Shown here: positions 36,390 to 47,577 of the stretch, piece by piece
Position numbering within the stretch: position 1 is the first letter of the stretch
Layout of the letters: each line of letters starts with the position of its first letter
Source of the DNA: Phlebiopsis flavidoalba
Taxonomy: Eukaryota; Basidiomycota; Agaricomycetes; Polyporales; Phanerochaetaceae
Direction: 5' to 3'
DNA: 64,000 nt
Assembly (NCBI GenBank): GCA_035772785.1
Contig: JAOCPU010000009.1
Location: 124,001-188,000 of the forward strand
Translations under genes and position numbers: made by a program
Notes under the pieces: model-generated
Seen by the model: the letters and a program-made list of their open reading frames with translations, nothing else
Database searches by the model: none
Told to the model about the DNA's origin: nothing

Positions 36390-36849
36390 GAGTGGGCGAG
36401 ATTATGGGGTAGTGAGTTTAAGATATTGTAGATATGTCCTAGCCGGATGTCCGTTAATGCGCCAGAGTCCATGCAGAAGTAGATGAAATGTAGGATACAA
36501 TGAGAGCACTGAACGAGCATGAGCGCGCAGGCTCAGAGTTACAGAGAAGTCCGGATCAAGCGCGACTGGCTCAACCAATTGGCACCTGTTGAACCCTCTG
36601 ACGGAATGCAGCGTGTACACTGCCATAACACTCGTTTATATAATATATGCACTCTTTCCATGAATTGAAGTGAGGATATACAGTAGTACAGAGTGCCAAA
36701 CGACAACAAAACGAACGCGGATATCGACATTAGCTTAACAGAGCCTGTCCTAAGAAACATGGAGATAGGAGAAACCGTGATGGAATGGGTGGTTGGTGGA
36801 GATAATGAGAAACAGTGTGGCAGGTGTATCCAGTGGGTAAACACAAAAC
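36390..36849. other. OSH promoter / YPT7 3' region
   Basis: Both flanking genes are on the minus strand. The gap holds the OSH upstream region and the YPT7 3' untranslated region. Short open frames show no motif; a missing 5' exon of the OSH gene cannot be excluded. Confidence 0.4.
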
Positions 36850-37953
<1,104 letters not shown>

Positions 37954-38068
37954 GACGTGCCAATTTAGGCTCCGTCTCAACTCGTGTCTTCCACCGCCAT
38001 CAGCCCAAGCTCGGGGACGGTCCTGGCAGCCTTTGCTCACTTTTTGCTCCTGCCTTGTACGCGCTACC
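37954..38068. promoter_or_regulatory. Short divergent promoter between YPT7 and ATG16
   Basis: Only about 115 bases separate the likely YPT7 start codon (minus) from the ATG16 start codon (plus), so the two genes probably share control sequences. No TATA box is seen. The plus strand just before the ATG16 start is pyrimidine-rich (38020-38055), common near fungal transcription starts. Confidence 0.5.
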
Positions 38069-39078
38069 ATGGCCGAACCGTCTTGGCAAGAGGCTCTAAG
38101 ACTGAGACTGGTTGAGCGGAATGCGAGGGAATCCGCATACGCCCCATCATCGAGCAATGTGAGTCCATGCTCCTAGGCGTGCTCTCTCTCGCGACTCTGG
38201 CTATGTCCCAATCCTGATTCCGTTTGCTGGACGCTGAAAAGATCGCAGATTGGCGCAACAGACAAAGCTGTTGAGGGAACGCAATGCCTCGCTCTTGAGA
38301 GCAATGGGGACTGCGAGGGTCAACCCGAGCAGCTCGACTGTATTCGTCCCGGGGACTTCAGACGAGTGAGTGCAATCCTTTGGGATACGATCATGGACTT
38401 ATGTTCGTCGGCAGCAATCCAGTGAGGGCTGCGTACATCACATCCCTCGAGTCGCAGATATCGTCGCTGCGCGATGAACTTGCAACGGTGTATAAAACAC
38501 AGGGCCAGAACGCCCAGAGGCTACTTGCAATGACCGAGACTCTTCGGGAAAAGGAGGAGCTGTCAAGAATCGAGTCGGAGAACCTGCGCAAACATCGGGA
38601 AGAGATTGCTATACTTCGCCGTAAAGTCGAGCAGCATAATGAGCTGATGTCAGAGAAGGATCGGACTGCGCAGGTTAGTTCCAGTGCTCTGTATTAGCCG
38701 GGGAGGTCTAATACACTCCTGTAGATCCTTCACGACGAGATCAGCACGCTCCAGCTCGAGCTGACCCAGATAGGAGAACGCAACCAGATCTTGACGAAGG
38801 ATAACGCGAAACTACTGCAGCGCTGGCTGGATGCCAAGCAGGCCGAAGTCAACAAGATGAACGAGGCCAATGACTTTTACGAGGATATGCGGTCCCGGAG
38901 GCAGCAGACCTTGGATGGAAGGCAAGAAAACCAGGAACGGATGGGGGCTCGGAGGCCCCTTCATCTAGCGAGCAGTCGGGAAAACGGGGAGTCGAGGAGG
39001 AGCTCGGGATCCACGACGACGAAGGATGGGATGCCATCTCGTACGGAGCTGGATCTGAACATGACCCCGAATGGTTGA
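38069..39078 (+). CDS. ATG16: Autophagy protein Atg16
   Basis: Subunit of the Atg12-Atg5/Atg16 complex, which acts as the E3-like enzyme for Atg8 lipidation on the forming autophagosome membrane. The start ATG (38069-38071) opens with MAEPSWQEALRLRLVERNAR, the amphipathic Atg5-binding helix of the family. After introns follow LRERNASLLRAMG (38270-38310), then a long coiled coil: AAYITSLESQISSLRDELAT (38431-38490), ETLREKEELSRIESENLRKH, ILHDEISTLQLELTQIGERN (38725-38784) and NAKLLQRWLDAKQAEVNKMN (38803-38862). The block LLQRWLDAKQ..E..KMNEAN is characteristic of fungal Atg16. It ends in a short Arg/Ser-rich tail with TGA at 39076-39078. There is no WD40 domain, as in other fungi. Introns lie near 38158-38246, 38368-38427 and 38673-38725. 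One of the least frame-damaged genes in the window. Confidence 0.92.
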
Positions 39079-39611
39079 TAGTAGATGAGTGAAGTACACA
39101 CCCGGTGGATTGAAATCTCAAGTTTTGCGTCTTACTGTCGTTGTTATACCCAGGCCTCTGCACGGATCTTTCGTTCTGCTATTCATTTGCTTCAATATCT
39201 CGCTAGACCTGAGCTGGTTCGAGCCTTTTGCTACGCATTTAGCATTGCTTATTATTCTGCTGTCCACTAGTATTATAACATGTCTCCCATACGTCCCACT
39301 CCCATGCGTCCTTCGTTATTTAAACCTCCCTTTTCCCGTCCGAAATTGCCGAGCTTGCCGAGCGCCAGCTGAGCAGCTATCCGAAAGTGGACGAAATCAA
39401 CCCTAATATAGAAGGTGAGGTGCTTCGAAGACCGTGCCAGCCCTGTCTTCGAAATCCGAAACGGTTGAATAAAAAAGAGCAGAGCGGTCGCCAGCCTCTG
39501 CCCCCCAGATCTGTCTCTTACAACCACATCGACTCGTCGACACACCCTACGCCGCGACATCACTAGTACCCAACCTCCACGCTCTTTTGAAGGTCAAATA
39601 ACATCGCCGCC
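39079..39611. other. Intergenic between ATG16 and the secreted-protein gene
   Basis: No supported gene. The right half (39290-39600) is CT-rich on the plus strand and likely holds the promoter and leader of the downstream secreted-protein gene. Confidence 0.45.
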
Positions 39612-40480
39612 ATGCGTAGCCCTGTCATCGTCTTCTCTTTTTTTGTGGCCGCGTCCGCCCTGACCCCTACTATCCTCGGCTCGCCTCTCCCCCCCGCTCA
39701 CAATCCCAGTCTTGTCTTCACGCGCGCTGATCACTATCGCCCTGAGACCGTAGCACAACGCGGGCTCGGCTTCCTCTCTGACGTCTTTGCATCGCGCCGA
39801 CGGTGCACCTAGCACTTCGAAACAAGGCTCTTTTGGCGGTCGCAGACAAAAAAAATCGGGTATGTCGACGTGCTTGAAAGCTTACTACTTGCTTGTTTTA
39901 AACCCTCCTCTCAGTCGTCGCGAGTTTTGGGAAGAAAGATGAGGGTAGGGCACAACCGGTCGTCATTCTCGTGAGTCTTCGTTTCATCTACAGTGCCCAG
40001 TGTCACAAATTACGCACAGTCACGACAAGCGCCTCGACGATGGGCAGACCCAGGGCGGAAATGCAACACAGGGAACTGGCTCCGCAGGCGCTGTCGATGG
40101 AGGCAACGTCAACAGTACGGCGACGGCAACGCCCCAATGGGCGTCCTCATGAATGTCAACAACTCTGACAACGGCGGTAACGGCGGTGGCTCTACTACAG
40201 GCTGGGAGCGCTGAGCCGGTGGGAAGGGTGCAACTGGAGGCAACGCCTCGTCGGGGTAACAGCGGCACCGCCAAAGTGTGGACAAGTCAGCGGTAGCAGT
40301 GGAATGGTCAACGTCAACTCTGTGGGGGTGCGTAAGATAGTTGTCTCAGCTGCCATCCGGATTAATGCTGACATGGTTTTTTTTCTGCAGACAAACGCAG
40401 GCGATGCAGGAGAAGTGCCCCAGCACTGGATGCGCAAAACAGCTGGGAGTTCGGAGGAGGCTGACACTCCTAGCTCATAG
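39612..40480 (+). CDS. Small secreted Gly/Asn/Ser-rich protein
   Basis: I do not know a function. The first exon encodes MRSPVIVFSFFVAASALTPT and ILGSPLPPA, a clear signal peptide with cleavage near SP-LP. After introns the reading becomes low-complexity: GGNATQGTGSAGAVDGGNVN (about 40050-40110), NNSDNGGNGGGS (40155-40195), GNSGTAK, then GSSGMVNVNSVG (about 40295-40330) and, after an intron ending TTTTCTGCAG at 40390, TNAGDAGEVPQHW up to TAG at 40478-40480. Secreted proteins of such repetitive Gly/Asn/Ser make-up are common in mushroom-forming fungi and are suspected wall or matrix proteins, without firm evidence. No cysteine pattern typical of hydrophobins is present. Frame changes at 39812-40020 and around 40210-40270 need introns or single-base corrections. 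Confidence 0.55.
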
Positions 40481-40677
40481 ATCGTAGCTATTTTTGCCAC
40501 TTAGACTGACTATCACGACGCGCATGACACATATTTTGACTTTGACATGACTGCACATAATTTGCGAATAAGCCTGTGAGACAAAGTACAAGGAAACACA
40601 ACGTGGCCTAAATGTTGTGGAGTGTGTAGCATACACGGCGAGTAGTGCTTGAGAGGCACTCGACTGCCTACACAAGA

Positions 40678-41928
40678 TCTGGGGGTACTGCAAACTGGGG
40701 CACGAACATTCCTTCCACCGAGTACCACGGCACACAAGTAACAGAATTGCGCTTTGCAAACGCAGATGATATGATAGCACCCAGTATTCAGTACTCGACT
40801 ACGTGACGGCAGTCGGGGCATCTTTGCCAGCCGTCTCTCTTTCTCATATCTTCCGCGAGACAATTTAGGTCGTCGGTGTCAGAACACTTCTTCGTGCCTG
40901 AGTTGTGTGATGCGGCCCATTGCAGATCCACATGTCGATGCCTGGACACTCCGGCATCTTGAGCGTCGCCGGTGTGTCGGTAGTCGCACCGATGAACGCT
41001 GAACAGCGGGGCTGGTGGCAGTACAAACAGTTACACGCGACTCGTGGTGCTGAATTCCCTAGTCTTCTTGTTGTACAGGTCTATCAAGTCGACACCGAGA
41101 TGCATTTGCACATCAGCGATGGGTATGTTGTGCGAGGCAGCATCGTGGTGGGAAGAGTGACTCGTCGACTGTGGCTTTGCGAAACATCGTCTCCAAGCAA
41201 TCTTTGTCGAATACGTCGCCACAGGGTGCTTTGTATACGGACCCGTGAATATCGTCGCCGCATATAGTACATCTAGACAGAAATCACTATTGATCAACGT
41301 TGGGCAACCTCCAATGATGATCAAGACGCAGCGTACTTACTGTTCATATTTTACGGAAGGGCCTGAAAATTGGGGACGTCGGTACGGGCTGGGGGAGAGA
41401 CGCATCGTCTAGGCTGTCTTTACTTTGCTCATTGAGGCGGCAGCATCTCTTTCATCACTGCCCAATGTTCAGTAAGGTAGATTTGGGGGAAGACAACAAG
41501 CGTATAATTTACTCCAGTGTCTGAGACGGATGACGATCCAGCACTGCTAGCTTCATCGTCGGAGTCCAGCTCCGCCAGGCCTGTCCTGGAAAATCGACGA
41601 TACACGGGCGGAGATGGGATATCTCTCCCCTCAGCAATGGCGAGGGCGACAAAGGTGATCGTAGCGTGCAGAGCCGCTTCCATCTCCTCAAGCTCCTCGA
41701 ATATAGTTTGCCCCGTCTGGTAGCATGGCTTGCACGCTTCCTTGGCCACATTTAGCATTCCTTGCGCCTCCTCTGCAAAGAGTGCCATAGCCAGCTCTTC
41801 GTCGGAAAGGCGTCATCTTTTGTTGAGGATGCGAGACTGGAGAGAGTCTGATGCCGTCGAGGCTGAGTGCTCAAGAGATGTAGGAAATGACGTTCGGCCA
41901 GGACGTCTGAATTGTGGCGATTCATCAT
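40678..41928 (-). CDS. RBR-type E3 ubiquitin ligase 1 (RING1-IBR-RING2)
   Basis: Likely RING-between-RING ubiquitin ligase, a class that takes ubiquitin onto a RING2 cysteine before passing it to the substrate. The N-terminus (ATG at 41926-41928) is followed, after a frame change, by SDEELAMALFAEEAQGMLNV (about 41745-41805) and a helical plus acidic Ser-rich region. RING1 begins CTICGDDI (about 41255-41280), then APCGDVFDKDCLETMF and ATVDESLFPPRCC (about 41150-41190), then QMHLGVDLIDLYNKKTREFS (41053-41115). The last finger has CPDCRHVVEYSTGCYHIICV and CKAQFCYLCA (about 40735-40825). The Cys in TGCYH sits where the RBR catalytic cysteine lies. The IBR part is short and partly unreadable. The end CSCPQFAVPPDLV with TAG at 40678-40680 appears only if one C is added to a run of four (40697-40700 on the plus strand). 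Substrates unknown. Related to the ligase at 51.9 kb. Confidence 0.85.
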
Positions 41929-42516
41929 GGTGATATGGGGGTAAGCATTGTGATGGAAAGATTGCAGGCGGGATCCTTATAACCCAAGCCCGTGCATTTC
42001 TGCTTAAAAGGCAGTCCGAACGTGTCCACAGTGACGCAAAACCTCATGTCTTCGGCGTGGGGATGAGACGCAGATGCATGCACCGATTTCCATACTTGCC
42101 TGCAGAAAGGAGCACGGCTTTGCGGTCATGTTCCTCGGTAGCAGCACACCTAAAGGAATACGGCGTGCCCAAGTCGACAGGTCATGCACTGGGGCACAGA
42201 TCTGTGCCGGGCCTCGCGACATCAACATGTCGAGCGCGAGACCTTACCCTGAGCAACAGTATACATATGAATTGTGCATATAGCCACAAGTAGCTATGTA
42301 TCGCTCACCAGTGCATAATTTACGCGCACAAACTGGCTCTGCGTAGAGCTTCATGGTCAGTGAAGTGATCGCGACGAGCGTAAGCGAGGATTACAAAGCA
42401 TCACATCACGTGCCTTGGCGGGGAGAATGTGCTTGGCGCCTATGGGCTCGGTGCAGTACCGCCTGAACGTCTTCCTCTCTCTTCTCTCACCTCCCCTAAT
42501 CCTTCGTCGTGTTAAT
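41929..42516. promoter_or_regulatory. Divergent region between RBR ligase 1 and the RBM26/27-like gene
   Basis: About 590 bases between two start codons on opposite strands, so both promoters should be here. The plus strand just before the 42517 start is CT-rich (42470-42500). Open frames at 42004-42293 show no motif. Confidence 0.45.
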
Positions 42517-45342
42517 ATGCAGCTCGATGCAGAGGCTGCGACGCACTTGAAGCCATGGCTTGTCCGGACATTAGAGCCCATGGTGCGTCATTGAACCCTA
42601 GCCCGCGGAATCGAGCTCATTACCATTTTCTTTAGATGTGACGCCGAACCTGGTGCCTGCACCTGGCAGAATACATCCTCGCCCTCCTGAAGCATAACGC
42701 TTCCGAAACAGAGCTGCGTCAGGAACTAAAGGTTCAGTTGGAAGAGTTTCTGGAGAAAGGTGCGTCGATCGTGGCCTTTTGCATGGTGAAAGCTCACAAA
42801 CGCTTAGAAACATCAACTTTCATCGACACACTCTTCACTGCCATACGAACAAAGTCGTACCCCCATACGCCGCCTCATCGCCACCGCCTACATCTGCATC
42901 ATCATCAAGCAACGCCATAACCGACGGTGGCATTCCAATACCTATCGATGCTCTTGTAAATTCCAACGAATCCGAGTCACCAGACCGCGGACGAAAGCGC
43001 GGATTGGATCATGGAGACTCTGACTTCAGGCCGGCAAAAGGCCCTCGGTTAATGGAAAACGGCCAGTTTGGAAGGGGTAGCCGAGGCGGTTTCGGCCGCG
43101 GAGAGCGAGGGAGGATGAACATCTACGACGGCAGACCAGACTTTATGGACGGGGGTATGAACAGTGCGATGGACATGGGCAACTGCAGCAGGGGATGATG
43201 AACAACCGAAATGCGTACCAACCGCCTGGTCGTGGCCGGGGCATATGTCGAGACTATCACAGTGCGTTGCCTGAATAGCTCAAACGTTCAGACGTTTTCG
43301 ACGTCGCCTTTGCTTACCAATTCTAACAGACAACGGCTACTGTGCGCGGGGTGCCTACTGCAAATTCAGCCATGGCGAGGACGCAGTGATTCCTGGCATG
43401 TTCCCGATGAACGGCATGGCCGGCGCACCGTACGGTCCTATGATGGGCGGACCAGACATGTCCTTCCCCATGCCTGGTGCTTCAAACGCACCATACAACC
43501 CACGACGAACGTATGGACATGCGTCCCATCCCTACTGGCCCCCCATGAGCATGGTCGGCCGCCCGCCACATAACCGTGCACCCATGCTTCCCAGACAAGG
43601 GGATGCAAACGGTCCCATGGGTCACAAACCTGGAGAGCTGCCAGTCATACAAGACTTGACGCCAAGAGTACCAGACGAGGAAGGTGCTCAGGCGCAAACT
43701 CCACCCATGAACGGTGTCCCACAGGGCATGAATGGCATGCCTGGTATGCCTGGGGGTGCCGACATGGGTTTGCCAATGAAACCCGATGGCCAATGGCATG
43801 CGCAACGGCTTCGCCCACCGAGGAACGGGCCTGTGGCGCCAAAGGGCGCATTCGGCGATGCCCCCCAGCTTCCGACCAGAGCGGCGAAAACGACAAGACG
43901 CTCGTCGTCGAGAAGATCCCGGAGGACAGCTCAGCCTGGGCGCGATCAACGACTGGTTCAAGCGGTTCGGCACCGTCACGAACGTCGCGGTCGACGCGTC
44001 GGGCGCCAAGGCGCTCGTCAGCTTCTCGGGCCACGAACGAGGCGCACGCGGCGTGGAAGTGCGAAGACGCGGTATTTGGAAACCGGTTCGTCAAGGTGTT
44101 TTTGGCACCGGCCGATGGAGGGCCATGGCCAGAAGGCGCGCGCGCGCGCTCGCGGCGTCCGCAGAGCTCGTCGCGAAGGTGTCGAACAAGGACTTGTCTA
44201 TCAAAGAGCCCGCCACATCTGCGACCTACGCCCCCTCGTCGATCCGCAAAGCCGCCTCCGCGACGTCCCCCGCCGCTTCCCGCGCTCGCGGCGAAGCAGC
44301 AGCTCCTCGAGAAGCAGATCGCGGAGCAAAAATCCCTCATGGAGAAGCTCACGACTGCGTCGGGAGAACGAGAAGAAGGAGATCATGGCGCGGCTACGGA
44401 AGCTTAAACGAGGAGATGAAGCCCGCGGGGCGTCGCCTCCCGCGGCCGCCTCGCCCGTGCCTCCGTCCAAAGGCTCGCGTGGCTCGACGCCGCGCACGGA
44501 CGACCAAGCCGCGAAGAGAGTGGAGCGTCTCGACAAGGAGCTTGAGCTGCACCATGCGACTGGCGCGACAGAGGGAGAGGGCGAGGAGTCGACCGAGGAG
44601 CTCAAAGCGCGATTAGAGAAGCTCAAGGCTGAGGTATGTCTAATCGTTCAAGTACTATCTTTTGTAACTACAACATTGTGTAGGCTGCTAGCTTGGGCAT
44701 CTCGGCTGACGGCTCTGAGAGCACTCACCCATAACGCCAGCGGCTCGTACCGCCCCTACAGGGGACGCGGCAGAGGGCGAAGCTTCTTCCCGCGGCCGCC
44801 ATGCGCGGCGGTCCTCCGCGGGGGAGCATGAAGCTTGACAACCGCCCGAAGAAGTTGCTGGTGCAGGGTCCTGGCCAGGATCAGCTGCAGAGTGTCCGGG
44901 ATTGGTATGAGGTACGTCGTTCGAGTTCCTTGTATTTGCTACTGTTGCTGATGATCGTGCTGTAGACAACCGGCCAGGTTGAATCTATCGATACCACGGA
45001 CGGCGGTGATCTATTGGTTTCTTTCAAATCCCGCGCGGCAGCTGAACAGGCAAGTTCTTCCCCAGCATCCCCACGGAATCTATTCACTAATTCATGTTTC
45101 ACAGGGTCTCGCAAAGGCACCAACATCCCCATCGTGGGCGCCGTCCAAGTCTCTCCTAGGTTCACCGGCCAAACCCTCAAGCACACCCGCCGCCCCCAAA
45201 ACATCCGCGCCCACGCCCGACGGCATCGCCGACCCCGCGCCAGAGCGCCCCATGTCTCCCGCGCCCGACGACTCCCACATGGCCGAGGAGGAGGGAGGTC
45301 GCAGCGGGCGGCTGGGGCGACGACGAGTTCGGAATGCTGTGA
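42517..45342 (+). CDS. CCCH-finger / RRM RNA-binding protein, RBM26/27 type
   Basis: Nuclear RNA-binding protein related to human RBM26/RBM27 and probably to fission-yeast Rmn1, linked to nuclear RNA surveillance. The N-terminal PWI-like part reads LKPWLVRTLEPM, AEYILALLKHNASETELRQE (about 42670-42730) and LKVQLEEFLEKGAS. A disordered Arg/Gly stretch with GRGSRGGFGRGERGRMNIYD (43072-43131) follows. A CCCH finger is split by an intron: CRDYH then DNGYCARGAYCKFSHGEDA (43235-43390), giving C-x8-C-x5-C-x3-H. A Met/Pro/Gly-rich region follows. RRM1 is DKTLVVEKIPED, INDWFKRFGTVTNVAVDASG and AKALVSF (43890-44030). A coiled coil with AKQQLLEKQIAEQKSLMEKL comes next (44293-44355). An Arg/Gly box SYRPYRGRGRGRSFFPRG precedes RRM2: KKLLVQGPGQDQLQSVRDWY (44850-44910), then LLVSFKSRAAAEQ (45012-45050). 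It ends GGWGDDEFGML with TGA at 45340-45342. Single-base shifts occur at 43880-44400. GC content rises sharply in the second half. Confidence 0.92.
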
Positions 45343-45744
45343 TCTCTGTAGTTTACCTTACACCACCACACCTGCTCTCTCTCTAATACCGGCGCGCGTC
45401 TGCCGCCGTGCATCTGCATCGTTTTTTGTATCTCTTCTTTTCTGCTGCTTCTTACCTTGTACGCCGGCTCTTTGTACGACCCGGATGACGAACACGAACA
45501 CGCCTCATGCGAGCCGCACGCGCGGTCTCCTAAACTCTGGAACATCGATTACATGCGTGAATTTCTATGTGTGCGAACAAGCGAATGAATGAATGTGGAT
45601 ACGGGCGGGAGGATGCGGGGTTGCTGGTACTACATAGCGATAAATATTGCAGAGCACGATTAACGGGAGCTACCATGAGCCACGCCTCCATTCTAACGCG
45701 GTCTCCATTATGTGACGGCGGGCCTTCAAAGTGACGGAAAGATC
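45343..45744. other. Convergent 3' region
   Basis: This lies between the stops of the RBM26/27-like gene (plus) and the membrane-protein gene (minus). It looks like 3' untranslated sequence, with a T/C-rich stretch at 45365-45470. No gene is seen. Confidence 0.5.
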
Positions 45745-47314
45745 CTACGGCACCTGTCCAGACGGTATCCGCGTGAGCCGGTTCGACGTCGGGTAGCGCG
45801 GCCGCCCGCGCGCCGCGTCGTCGTATATTGGACTGTGCGAGGGTCCGCGAGGCTGGCGTACGGCGCCTGCGGGACGCTCGGCGGGGCGTACCCTCGGGCG
45901 AGCGCGTCGGCGCGCGCTGCTGCGACGCCGCGCGCGACGGAAGGCGGCGGGGCGGTGCGGCGGGGGCGCGCTCGGCGGGGGTGGGGCACGGAGGACGTCT
46001 GCTTGTGCCTGCCTTCTGCTGCTAAGCGCGAGTTGGCGGGTCTCCGGCTGTCTCCTGCAGCGGGCGGGCTGTCAGTCTCCTCCGACCGAAAGGAGGCACG
46101 AATATTTTTTAACTCACCAGTCAGGTCGACCGTGCTATTCCGCCGTCGCGTTGCCGTGCGTCAGCCACGGGTCCGCAAAGACGCTCGAGCGCGAGACCTG
46201 CGCGTTCGCGTAGAGCGTCGACTGCCCGTCGCCCGGCGCGTACACCGACTGCTGGGCCTAGCGGCGCTGGCAGCACGATCTGCATGCTCCCCGAGCGGTG
46301 TGGCGGCCCGCCGCGCAGGACGCTGCCCGCTGCGCATCGTGAAGCCGCTGTGGCTCGTCCGGCGAAGTCCGAGACCTGGGACACAAGCGCCCGCCCGCGC
46401 GACGGGACCCGCGAGCGCGAGCGCGAGCTTGCTGGCGGCCGGCTCTGCCCCCTTCTGCTCTGCGGGCGGCTGAACCGTGGCGACGGTCGTGGAGCTGCTC
46501 TCGCGGTATGGGAACGGCGAGAACGAGGGAGCGTGTGAGTGGAGGAGGAGCGTTGCTCGTGTGTTCGGCGAGGCGTATTGCGCGAGCTGGAGGGCGTCGG
46601 AGTTGCGGTAGAAGGAGGGGTTTGGGGGGGTATAGGCGGACGTCGCCGTCGGGAGATGGGAGCGTGCTCTCCGCGGTCGTGTCATTTCGTCATGTGTGTA
46701 GTCATGCTGGGCACCTTTTCCGGGTTGGTGAGGCAGCGAGACGTGCGCTCCGCTATCTGCAGCGTCCGCGCAGAGGCAGAGGCGTCGACCCATGTGCCTG
46801 GTCTGCTTGCTGCGTTGAGAGTGCTGGCGAATGCGCGTTGTTTGATCTCGACGATGTGGGCGAGGTCTTGGACGGGAGGTAGAGGGACCGACGCCTTGGG
46901 CCTCTTGCAGCACCGAGCGAGTGCTCAGCCGCCAGAGAAGAGCGCGAGGGCGAGTATGACCACGCATCCACAGACGAACGGCGGGGATGAATGATTATAG
47001 TTGCTGGTGGACAGAGACCGCCGCTGTTCCCGTGCCGTCGTCGACGTGGCCGAAAGACAGGGAAGGCGCGAGCTCCTCGTCGGTGCATCCACGCAAGATC
47101 GTGGCACACTTGGCTCGGTGGCAAAAGACAGGATGTGTGGAAGCCAAAGGAACTTGGAATGGAGCAGTATGGCGGTCGCGAGGAGACGGTTTGGGATAAT
47201 GATAGGGTGCTCGGAGACCTGCTCAAAGGCAGCCTTTGTCAGCCCTCTTCGAGTACGCGGACCCAGGTAGGGCGGGTGTCCATAGTCGAACACTGTCACG
47301 CTACCTCCAATCAA
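45745..47314 (-). CDS. Unknown protein with one membrane segment and a Ser/Pro/Ala-rich tail
   Basis: I do not recognise a named family. A hydrophobic segment, FVCGCVVILALALFSG (46921-46968), is followed by a basic CCKRPK, as in a single-pass membrane protein with its positive side inside. After that comes LPPVQDLAHIVEIKQRAFAS and TLNAASRPGTWVDASASART (about 46775-46880), then LQIAERTSRCLTNPEKVP, which reads like a conserved juxtamembrane region. An intron (about 46640-46715) is followed by NPSFYRNSDALQLAQYASPN (46560-46619) and a long Ser/Thr/Ala/Pro-rich tail with VYAPGDGQSTLYANAQV (about 46195-46250). TAG at 45745-45747 follows IPSGQVP. The tail is GC-rich and frame-shifted several times. 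The start is uncertain; I used the outermost ATG of the frame that holds the membrane segment. Confidence 0.5.
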
Positions 47315-47577
47315 TCACTTGAGAATCTCAGCGTCGTGGACCAAAGAACAAAAAACCTCGATGATGGCCACGGTTGGGACCTCCCGCCACGGCCGGTGTC
47401 TTGGGGTGGCGGGGGCCGAATCATCGTCGTCGTTGCCGTGTGTTCGTCGTTGTCGTCGTCGTCCTAGGCGCGCTCCGTCCTGTATCCGAACGCTTTCTGT
47501 CGACCTGGTCCCCTCGAGGCTGCCCTAAAGAAAGTCTGATTTCAGCATGTTGTCCATTCGGATGAGTCGCGGGAGTC
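47315..47577. promoter_or_regulatory. Divergent promoter with a CGT-rich stretch
   Basis: About 260 bases between the starts of the membrane-protein gene (minus) and the PXA gene (plus). A short imperfect trinucleotide stretch of CGT units occupies 47421-47464. Both starts are approximate. Confidence 0.35.
47421..47464 (+). repeat. Imperfect CGT/TCG trinucleotide repeat
   Basis: Directly visible run of TCGTCGTCG units broken by GCCGTGTGT. It lies in a presumed non-coding divergent promoter region. Confidence 0.6.

Noticed and set aside
43386..44831. Single open frame of 481 codons read as one protein
   Set aside because: Only its first part (to about 43870) is the true frame of the RBM26/27-like protein. 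Beyond that the true RRM and coiled coil are in other frames because of single-base errors; the Arg-rich run is an off-frame artefact.
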